Shown here: in pieces, positions 8,401 through 13,470 of the stretch
How positions within the stretch are numbered: position 1 is the first letter of the stretch
Layout: every line of letters begins with the position of its first letter
Assembly: GCA_002314835.1 (NCBI GenBank)
Contig: DCHM01000034.1
Span: 6,891-20,360, forward strand
From: Clostridiales bacterium UBA1752
GTDB lineage: Bacteria; Bacillota; Clostridia; Oscillospirales; CAG-382
Direction of reading: 5' to 3'
DNA length: 13,470 nt
Made by a program: the position numbers and the translations under genes
The notes under the pieces: generated by a model
Database searches by the model: none
The model's input: only the letters and a program-made list of their open reading frames with translations
Told to the model about the DNA's origin: nothing

Positions 8401-10272
8401 AAACGCTTTGCCGTCGGCCTGAATCGGGCTGCCTGCAGTCTTTGAATAGGTATAATACAGGCAGTCCCACTGCTCGGTCGTGCCGCCGTTGATGTCTGTG
8501 GGGTTACCGTTGCCGTCGCAAACCGCTCGGTATTCGGTAAAGTTATTGCCGACAATATCAAAAAGTATCGACGGCATATCGGGATAAACGGTCTTTTCTT
8601 CGTCATCGTCGCCGAATATCGCCCTAAAGAACGCAATAATGGCACAAATAACGATAATAGCGAGGACAATAAGCGCCAGAATGATGGTCGCAGTGCCTAT
8701 AATGCCTGCGACTATGGCGCCCGTCGTGAGCGTCATACCGCCGCTGGCAATGGCAATCGAGCCCGAAAGTATGGCTATATAGCCGACGTTAATCAGCGTC
8801 AATGCGGTAGTGCCGAATATCGCCGCCGAAATGCCGAGGAATATCGACGTAGCGGCAAGCACGCAGCCGGCAACCATACCGCCGATGAGGATGATATTGG
8901 TGAGATTTTTTGTCACCTTGTCAGTCGCCTCGACCTTTGTCAGCTTGTCATAAGCAGAGCTCGAGGTCGCCACTCTTTCCGCCTCGCTGGTAAACGCGAC
9001 CGTCTGGTCGTAAATGTCTCGGTTTACGTTGTAAAAGACCGAAATTCTATCGAGTCCGTTCTCTTTGATTTTTGATTTTATCTCGCTGACTGCGGCGGCA
9101 GACTGGTTGTAATACGTCTGATTATTTGAATCAAGCTGTGAAACCAGTGCCGATACACCGCCGTACTGCAGTGTAAACAGTTGTCCCCGTGTGAGCGACG
9201 CAACGAGCGGATAGATGCGGTAATTGATTTTATCGCTCTCCTCGCCGTCCTCGTCGAACGGGTCACCGCAGGTGTAGATATATTCTGCGAGGTTTTTATA
9301 GTCGGGGCTGAAAGAAGCATACTCAGTCAGCTTTTCATACACGCCCATGATACCGGCGTATTTATAGAGGTCCTGCTCTTCGCCTACCTCGCTGTTTTTA
9401 TACTTTTCGTCAACGAACTGCCGCCAATAGTTATTGAGCTCTTCGTCGCTCGGGAGCTTGCCCTCGGTGCCCTGTATGTCGTTATTGTTTTTATAGTCCT
9501 CAAAAAACATAACGGCTTCGTCATACAGCAGTCCGAAATCCTGCAGTTGCCCGATAACTCTGACGGTATCTGCCCAGTAATTGATATACGTTGCGTTACC
9601 GCTCTGTTTTGCGATATAGTCGTAATCAAACAGACTGCGGTCGGTCTTTGACAGTCTGTCGGCAAAATCGTCTGTGCCGTAATCTGCAGTGCCGAGGTTG
9701 AGCGCACTGTAAATGACCGCAACGACGTTGTCGGCGCAAATCAGCAGTATATCCTGATAATCTGTATCTTTTCTGCCTGCGTCAAACAGATAGTCTGACA
9801 GCTTTACGCCGTCAACCTCAAAAATGTCCAGTATCTCGACTGCCGCTTTTGCGAGGGGACTGCCCTTTTGGTACTGGGCTTTAACCTCGAGGCAGGTCTC
9901 TTTGAGATATCCGGCAGACTTTTCGATGCCTGTCTGCCAAGCGGCAACAAGATCACGGTATTTCTTTTCGCTGATGCCTCCGCCTGCATTCATCAATCTG
10001 ACGTCGGTGATTGCCTCATCCTTGTTTGTAGTGGTTTTGTAGCCCATATAACAAACACTGTTGCCGGTGCCGCTGCGCAGGTCGCAGTCAACGACGGTAT
10101 ATCCCTCAGACTGCAAAACGGCAACTGCGTCGCTTTTTGACGATGCGGTTACGGTCTTGAGCTCTTTGAGATAACGCGGAATACTCTCTGCAATAGCTTT
10201 TACGGGCACCTGGCTCAGTATCGAAACAACCAAAACGAGTGCGAGTAAAGCGGAAAGCGTCTTTTTTAGCAT
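5419..10272 (-). CDS. Giant MABP-like repeat surface protein with internal hydrophobic block and BspA-type LRR
   Basis: This 1617-residue protein is exported and anchored. A signal peptide spans about 1-28. The first beta-prism-like unit is at 56-97 (GYTVVDCDLRSGTGNSVC, then YMGYKTT and AITDVRLM). A mostly helical region covers 100-455. A hydrophobic, Gly/Ala-rich block at about 458-553 could hold up to four membrane helices. From 563 to 1400 come roughly ten more repeat units, such as GSVTYLGFTTT...AITDIRI (714-736), YLLYSTT...AITEIK (895-912), NSGAGGNYVYIGYKTT (1317-1332) and NDLNKGIGGDYTYLY (1370-1384). The DLNKG form is the clearest likeness to MABP domains. Residues 1443-1567 are a BspA-like LRR_5 segment (WEITDDGVLYINTNGKM; IGDTVTEIDDCAFKNCTNI; GYYGSTAEAYALEHGLYF). 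A membrane helix (1579-1599) and KKKRKK tail end it. No LPxTG motif is present. The start has AGAGGTAGGT upstream. It follows the 689-residue gene by 42 bases in one operon. The function is unknown; adhesion or membrane attack are options. Confidence 0.92.
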   Translation of the reverse strand: MLKKTLSALLALVLVVSILSQVPVKAIAESIPRYLKELKTVTASSKSDAVAVLQSEGYTVVDCDLRSGTGNSVCYMGYKTTTNKDEAITDVRLMNAGGGISEKKYRDLVAAWQTGIEKSAGYLKETCLEVKAQYQKGSPLAKAAVEILDIFEVDGVKLSDYLFDAGRKDTDYQDILLICADNVVAVIYSALNLGTADYGTDDFADRLSKTDRSLFDYDYIAKQSGNATYINYWADTVRVIGQLQDFGLLYDEAVMFFEDYKNNNDIQGTEGKLPSDEELNNYWRQFVDEKYKNSEVGEEQDLYKYAGIMGVYEKLTEYASFSPDYKNLAEYIYTCGDPFDEDGEESDKINYRIYPLVASLTRGQLFTLQYGGVSALVSQLDSNNQTYYNQSAAAVSEIKSKIKENGLDRISVFYNVNRDIYDQTVAFTSEAERVATSSSAYDKLTKVEATDKVTKNLTNIILIGGMVAGCVLAATSIFLGISAAIFGTTALTLINVGYIAILSGSIAIASGGMTLTTGAIVAGIIGTATIILALIVLAIIVICAIIAFFRAIFGDDDEEKTVYPDMPSILFDIVGNNFTEYRAVCDGNGNPTDINGGTTEQWDCLYYTYSKTAGSPIQADGKAFVSSTDSYVPAEGYMAVRRFGYYSTANLNTYKNNNSPLYLFYCSEESQADTGKSYLYDLMLVSGKNAEEARLGLLNKKYNVIEQNLTPNTGSVTYLGFTTTDNAGDAITDIRIAYYYDAQKVVYGTTSSGAAAEYAFVGKLGTQASLYYVKQRSNGSPILADIKITDKVLDADSGYEPVNMFSGGSAFNLIIGSDEEDGLRVMDEDTYGKKLYMYFRPSETFGSTGTEYISGFAFSSGFKNNLEFAAQCGFKPVETLKNHDLTSGLTEQPTYLLYSTTYNPYRAITEIKTYTAQNSSSSLFENIVFGSTGYVACETFACIRDIGVFTTDYYRLLRPSNGYISRNAYEGGHDFYVESQYQAENNLGKYEQIPMKGLYVAGPSPTAKPLTMLDVCFCTDPEIAGRTAFENQNGETVFCKPVADLTDCYSTVAENLTFEWDCYSYMVGSMPQYYSYNITFKNYLRIFYRGSVSKRGKYVSNVYVATVDPEEDQEDFAADQAISKLLSMGEGEIVMVNLARSKSNQPYSTEKVTSGDTYYMRDVYKSSSGKASYIMIQYTDYRIDSMRTATTKWLSSGEKAPGRIDYQSTQFERSGDTVKGLSGDYAIYTCKNGQLGSAITDVLLDSDYLVNGCTTISDCSGAYHLGEDYILKFRHGSSDVCDTYYTDIVVASCNSRQNAIIELYKKGCDGFIDQDKNSGAGGNYVYIGYKTTSNPNDSGAIRGVEIMVRGDSKAPNIYYKDGGFYCLISNDLNKGIGGDYTYLYASWNVDSRPISMLTTSTVMCSSLSKYRDYKSHNWITTENASSNTKAATYKLCYRQTSNDWEITDDGVLYINTNGKMKDYSENNTVFYTRPGAMGAMRVSVNYYPEWSDYGDAITGVSIGDTVTEIDDCAFKNCTNIDRMVFFTDSCVIQEGAIPDNVNCIMGYYGSTAEAYALEHGLYFYGFSPLMGTLVADGNVCLVIVIVAALVSTGVIAIIVNSKKKRKKSEVSANEEKN
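5441..5449 (-). promoter_or_regulatory. Ribosome binding site that decides the start of the 232-residue gene
   Basis: AGAGGTGAG lies five bases before ATG 5435, inside the end of the upstream coding region. A GTG two codons earlier (5441-5439) overlaps the site itself and so cannot be the start. Confidence 0.65.
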
Positions 10273-10276
10273 AGAT

Positions 10277-10286
10277 ACCTACCTCT
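10277..10286 (-). promoter_or_regulatory. Ribosome binding site of the giant surface-protein gene
   Basis: AGAGGTAGGT on the minus strand lies four bases before ATG 10272, within the 42-base gap after the stop of the 689-residue gene. I see no convincing promoter or terminator hairpin in the gap, so the two genes are likely cotranscribed. Confidence 0.6.
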
Positions 10287-10314
10287 TGTAATACCGGATA
10301 AAGTTTAATATAGC

Positions 10315-12384
10315 TTACTGTTCAACGACCTTTTTCTTTTTTTTACTCTGAAATGCGTTGACGGCGAACATGATAGCTGCGCCTGCGATTAAGCCGCAAG
10401 CCGCTGCGATGGCATAGCCGCCGAATGTAACCGTGGTGCCGGTGAGTCCCGCATCGACATCGGTCTTAACAAACATATAAACGCCGGTCTGGTGGTCAGC
10501 GTATTTGTTGAGGTTATACGCGCCGGTAGAGCCAAAGCCGTGAACTGCGAGGTTATAGCTCGTGTCGGATGCCTTGTTTGTCTTTTGGATAACGGCGGAT
10601 GCCAATATAGGATTGCCTGCGGAGGCATCCTTTGTATAGTAAAGGACGTTCCATTCCATGCCTTTCCAGTTATTCAGGTCGGCATATTCGCCGTTTAGGT
10701 CTTTAACAGCATAGTAATATACGTATTTATTGTTGTTTTCTGCATCGGTCGTTTGGTCAACTATGATACGGGGTACGTCGGTGTATTCTTTTCTCTGATT
10801 GTATGCTTTATACTCTTTATAGAGGTAAATAACCAGCGTAATCAGCACGATGGCGATTGCAACCGCAGATACAATCTTTGCGGCGCTCGAAATAACACCC
10901 CATACAGATTTTGCGCCGGTCTCGATAGCGGCGGTTCTCGCAACCTCCAGTGCGCCCTGGTCCAAAACCTCCAGCGCCCAAGAATCATTGAAAAACATTG
11001 TGCCGACAGCCCAATCATATACAGTAATGTCGGTGGCGATGAAAGATGCGTTGGCAAACGCTGCCTGGTAAGCGGCGGTAACGATGGCGCTGACCTTTGC
11101 AGAAGCGATAGCGGCTACTGCGATACCTGCGGCGGCGATACCTGCGGCAGTACCGATGATGCCGTAAAAGATTGATTCGGTCTTTTTGCTCAGATTGCCC
11201 TTGTACCACGAATAGTCGCTCGACGAGGTTGCCTGGCGCATGGTCTCATTAGTCAGAGCGATGCCGTCTGCGCTGAAGATAGAGCGGTCGATGCCCTCAA
11301 AGACAGAAACTCTGGTTACGTTCGCCTGCTCTTTTGCCGCTTGTGTATAAGCAGTCAAAACCTCATCACTCGTTGCCGCATACTGGATGGCAACGCCGAG
11401 GCTGGCGTAAGGAACGGTAGCCGCCTGACCGTCGGTCATGGCTTTTGCCAAGGGGTAGAGGTCGGCGTTGTCGAGCTCCTTTAAGTCCTGCATAAAATAG
11501 TCATACAATGTGCCGCCGTTATACTCGGTAGCCTTGAGATAGTCGTAGGTGTTTGCATAGTTGGCAACTATTGCCTGCTCTTTTTCGTCGAGAGTGTTAA
11601 AATATGCAGTCCACTCGTCTTCACTGCTGCCTACGGTCAGACCGCTCGCATTAAAGATAGCGACGTACTCTTTCATTTCGTCCTGAAAGCCCGAGAACGA
11701 CTTGTAGATTATTCTTGCCTTATCGTCGTCTGCGGTGGTATAAATCTGTTCGGCAGGCATATTGACAAATCTGTCGAGCCAGTTGTCGGCACAGCCGATG
11801 GCAAGGCAAGACTCGATGGAGGTGACTGCCAGAGCACTCGCCTGCATAAAGATGACCGAAATCTGCTCTTTTGTGGTGTCTTCACTGGCAAAAATATCGC
11901 CCAGCAGGTTGTTTTGAGTGCCAAAATCTTCGTCATAAAATCTATTTAAAAGCTCGTATGCCAAGAGCGCCGAAGCTTTGCCTGCCTTAAAGTTGGCTCT
12001 GTACTCGGTAACTGCGGTATAAATCTCGCCTACGAGAGTGTCGGCGGTGTCTTTATACTCTTTGAGTACGTTGTTATAATCCTCAAAACTATAGCCGCCG
12101 TTCATATTCATGACGGCGAGGTCGGTGATTGCCTCGCTTTTGATTTTGGTGGTCTTGTAGCCGATGCAGACGGCAGTGCCGTTGCCCTCGTTAACGTCGC
12201 CCGAAACAGGCGTATAGCCCTGCTTTGTCAACAGTTTTTTTGCAGCGGCAAGCGAAGAAGCGGTTGCAACCGTAATATCCGAAATATACGTTTGCTCGCC
12301 ATACGCCAGCGTCTGCAGCGGTGTAATGGACATCATGACAATAGCCATAATAAATGCCACTACCGTGATAATAATTCTTTTCAT
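10315..12384 (-). CDS. MABP-like surface protein with internal hydrophobic block, paralogue of the 1617-residue protein
   Basis: This 689-residue protein has a signal peptide (about 1-27, ending QTLA). Next come QTYISDITVATASS and a beta-prism-like unit (GYTPVSGDVNEGNGTAVC, then IGYKTT at 74-79 and AITDLAVM at 85-92). A helical region follows (about 97-403), with RVSVFEGIDRSI near 358-369 and ATSSS at 385-389, matching RISVFYNVNRDI and ATSSS in the giant protein. Hydrophobic stretches lie at about 405-444 and 494-522. Two further beta units follow (WNVLYYTKDASAGNPILA near 578-595; GVYMFVKTD near 634-642), then a C-terminal helix (655-678) and a KKKKK tail. The regions before and after the hydrophobic block align with the giant protein throughout, so the two arose by duplication. 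I start at ATG 12384, where GGAGGA is well placed, not at an upstream TTG/ATG that would overlap the promoter. It is the first gene of the five-gene operon. Confidence 0.92.
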   Translation of the reverse strand: MKRIIITVVAFIMAIVMMSITPLQTLAYGEQTYISDITVATASSLAAAKKLLTKQGYTPVSGDVNEGNGTAVCIGYKTTKIKSEAITDLAVMNMNGGYSFEDYNNVLKEYKDTADTLVGEIYTAVTEYRANFKAGKASALLAYELLNRFYDEDFGTQNNLLGDIFASEDTTKEQISVIFMQASALAVTSIESCLAIGCADNWLDRFVNMPAEQIYTTADDDKARIIYKSFSGFQDEMKEYVAIFNASGLTVGSSEDEWTAYFNTLDEKEQAIVANYANTYDYLKATEYNGGTLYDYFMQDLKELDNADLYPLAKAMTDGQAATVPYASLGVAIQYAATSDEVLTAYTQAAKEQANVTRVSVFEGIDRSIFSADGIALTNETMRQATSSSDYSWYKGNLSKKTESIFYGIIGTAAGIAAAGIAVAAIASAKVSAIVTAAYQAAFANASFIATDITVYDWAVGTMFFNDSWALEVLDQGALEVARTAAIETGAKSVWGVISSAAKIVSAVAIAIVLITLVIYLYKEYKAYNQRKEYTDVPRIIVDQTTDAENNNKYVYYYAVKDLNGEYADLNNWKGMEWNVLYYTKDASAGNPILASAVIQKTNKASDTSYNLAVHGFGSTGAYNLNKYADHQTGVYMFVKTDVDAGLTGTTVTFGGYAIAAACGLIAGAAIMFAVNAFQSKKKKKVVEQ

Positions 12385-12390
12385 ATACGT

Positions 12391-12396
12391 TCCTCC
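12391..12396 (-). promoter_or_regulatory. Ribosome binding site that decides the start of the 689-residue gene
   Basis: GGAGGA lies six bases before ATG 12384. It is the strongest site in the window and fixes the start at the methionine that opens a normal signal peptide. Confidence 0.8.
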
Positions 12397-12413
12397 GATA
12401 ATTAGATTGCTTA

Positions 12414-12442
12414 ATATTAACATATATTCTATAAGAAAGCAA
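12414..12442 (-). promoter_or_regulatory. Candidate promoter of the five-gene surface operon
   Basis: On the minus strand TTGCTT (12442-12437) is followed by a 17-base spacer and TAATAT (12419-12414), with TGT before the -10 box giving an extended element. Each box matches four of six consensus bases. The leader would be about 23 bases, just enough for the ribosome site. A 6-bp inverted repeat (GATTAA, AAG, TTAATC at 12479-12465) lies upstream. Confidence 0.55.
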
Positions 12443-12479
12443 TACCTATACGAGATGCACAGCCGATTAACTTTTAATC

Positions 12480-12509
12480 AAAAAAGGCCGACCTGTTAAG
12501 GTTAGCCTT
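12480..12509 (-). terminator. Rho-independent terminator after the 259-residue gene
   Basis: On the minus strand AAGGC-TA-ACCT, a loop TAAC, then AGGT-CG-GCCTT form an imperfect stem with one A-C mismatch and one G-T pair. Six T follow (12485-12480). It starts 20 bases past the TAA at 12530 and separates this gene from the downstream operon. Confidence 0.75.
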
Positions 12510-12529
12510 ATTTCAAGGTTAAAATGTTT

Positions 12530-13309
12530 TTATTGTGCTGTGCCTTTTCTCTTTTTAAATACTACAAAGCCTACGACTGCGAGGATAATAACCACGCCTG
12601 CGGAAATGGCTATAACGCTCGTGCTGCCTGCAAATACCGAGCCTGTGGAAGAGCTAGAGCGAATCATCTGTAGATAAGTAGCTCTCGCTTTGGGAGCGCC
12701 TTCGTTAAAGTCGCATACGCAGTTTTGATATATTTCGCGTACTAAATTTGGCTGATTATTGTTCTCGGAGTCAAAATATATTTTGAGGTCTGTTATCGGT
12801 TCGCCCGCTTTGGGGTCCTTGGTATAATAAAGGTAAACGTCGGTCGTACAATCTAATCCTGCATAATAATTCATGCTATACATGTTAAGCCAAGTTGGGC
12901 TTTCATCCTTAAAAAGACCACCAACGGCGTAATATGTGCAGTCGTTGTGGGTTACGGATGTGGAACCACCTTTTTCATAAGGTCTGTAAACGGCGATAAG
13001 GTCGCGTATAGCATCGGTAGGGTCTGTAGTGAGAGTCTTTTTGACCAGTCTGATATATCCCGTGCCGTAGCCGGTGCCTCTGTTTAAGTCGGTTTCAGGA
13101 GTTAATTTGCCACCGACGACGTAGCTACTATCCGGTAAACCGTAAGCGTTTTTTATTGAGAGATATACATTATCGCCAAAATATCCGACGGCAAACAGCT
13201 CCGAAATATAAGTCTGAGCCTGCGGTCCGTCGTCGCAGCCTGCAAATGCCGGGACCGCCATCGCGAATGCCATGGAAATACATAGGATGAGCGTCAATAG
13301 TTTTTTCAT
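12530..13309 (-). CDS. Small MABP-like membrane-anchored surface protein
   Basis: This 259-residue protein is the shortest of the three paralogues. A signal peptide covers 1-23 (ending PAFA). The mature part starts GCDDG, so cysteine 24 could instead mark a lipoprotein with a poor lipobox (FAGC). QTYISELFAVG near 32-42 matches QTYISDITVAT of the 689-residue protein. One beta-prism-like unit follows, with DLNRGTG at 74-80 and AIRDLIAVY at 100-108. A second has VYLYYTKDPKAGEPITDLKI at 158-177. A serine-rich linker, a C-terminal helix (about 228-250) and tail KKRKGTAQ anchor it. It lacks the helical region and the internal hydrophobic block. I start at ATG 13309, with AGAGGTG six bases before, rather than at an upstream in-frame codon that would add 47 residues and overlap the promoter. 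It has its own promoter and terminator, so it can be set apart from the operon. Confidence 0.88.
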   Translation of the reverse strand: MKKLLTLILCISMAFAMAVPAFAGCDDGPQAQTYISELFAVGYFGDNVYLSIKNAYGLPDSSYVVGGKLTPETDLNRGTGYGTGYIRLVKKTLTTDPTDAIRDLIAVYRPYEKGGSTSVTHNDCTYYAVGGLFKDESPTWLNMYSMNYYAGLDCTTDVYLYYTKDPKAGEPITDLKIYFDSENNNQPNLVREIYQNCVCDFNEGAPKARATYLQMIRSSSSTGSVFAGSTSVIAISAGVVIILAVVGFVVFKKRKGTAQ

Positions 13310-13315
13310 AATAAA

Positions 13316-13322
13316 CACCTCT
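13316..13322 (-). promoter_or_regulatory. Ribosome binding site that decides the start of the 259-residue gene
   Basis: AGAGGTG lies six bases before ATG 13309 and selects the methionine that opens a standard signal peptide. Confidence 0.7.
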
Positions 13323-13427
13323 GAGATTATTGTTTCTGCAAATACAGTCGTCAAACAATGCAAAAGGTTACAATATTTTATTAATAACTTTTTTATCGCT
13401 AAGCAGACAGCAATATAGATGCGATTG

Positions 13428-13469
13428 ATTATACATATAGAGTTTATCATATCAGTGCGAAAAAGTCAA
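13428..13469 (-). promoter_or_regulatory. Candidate promoter region of the 259-residue gene
   Basis: Two overlapping options lie on the minus strand. The first is TTGACT (13469-13464), 17 bases, then TAAACT (13446-13441) with TGA before it (extended -10). The second is CTGATA (13455-13450), 16 bases, then a perfect TATAAT (13433-13428). Either leaves a leader of roughly 110-130 bases before ATG 13309, in which I see no clear riboswitch or attenuator. Confidence 0.6.
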
Positions 13470-13470
13470 T

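Noticed and set aside
9181..9651. Long plus-strand open frame opposite the giant gene (156 codons)
   Set aside because: It is a shadow of the giant coding region, with no ribosome site. The minus-strand frame explains the sequence.
12385..12423. Longer start for the 689-residue protein (13 extra residues)
   Set aside because: It overlaps the -10 element, has no ribosome site, and would put a non-signal stretch before a normal signal peptide. GGAGGA marks ATG 12384.
13323..13353. Promoter-like TTGACG and AATAAT pair close to the 259-residue gene
   Set aside because: Transcription would start inside or just beyond the ribosome site, leaving no usable leader.
13310..13450. Longer start for the 259-residue protein (47 extra residues)
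   Set aside because: It overlaps the promoter region and lacks a ribosome site. AGAGGTG six bases before ATG 13309 precedes a standard signal peptide.

Overview
The window (13,470 bases, about 45% GC by eye) looks like chromosome of a low-to-mid GC Gram-positive anaerobe, probably Clostridia. Signs are purine-rich Shine-Dalgarno sites, sigma-A promoters with extended -10 elements, large secreted proteins held by a C-terminal helix and a lysine-rich tail, and a BspA-like leucine-rich repeat of the clostridial type. I cannot name a genus. Every gene I accept is on the minus strand, so transcription runs from the right edge to the left.

Right half (13470 to 5419): three related surface-protein genes of growing size (259, 689 and 1617 residues). 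All have a signal peptide, repeats built on a pattern like G-x-G-(5)-Y-x-G-Y-K-T-T ... A-I-T-D, and a C-terminal membrane helix with a basic tail. The repeats, with D-L-N-K/R-G cores, resemble the MABP beta-prism module (MVB12-associated beta-prism). The 689 and 1617 residue proteins also share a long helical region followed by a strongly hydrophobic internal block, which is unusual in an exported protein. The 259-residue gene has its own promoter and terminator. The 689-residue gene starts a second transcription unit.

Middle (5435 to 3419): three small genes follow the giant gene with overlaps or an 11-base gap. They encode an anchored extracytoplasmic protein, a seven-helix membrane protein and a PrsW-type intramembrane protease. 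A 14-bp perfect hairpin at 3186-3221 ends this five-gene operon (689, 1617, 232, 223, 216 residues). I read it as one cell-surface system: two large beta-prism proteins, a small anchored partner, a multi-pass membrane protein and a membrane protease. Its role is unknown. The hydrophobic block allows a pore-forming or membrane-inserting hypothesis, which is inference only.

Left part (3418 to 1): a 444-base intergenic region holds the operon terminator, a 115-base decayed copy of part of a GH31 gene with two in-frame stops, and a strong promoter. The promoter drives a complete GH31 glycosidase gene (719 residues), which is followed by an unidentified 213-residue gene.
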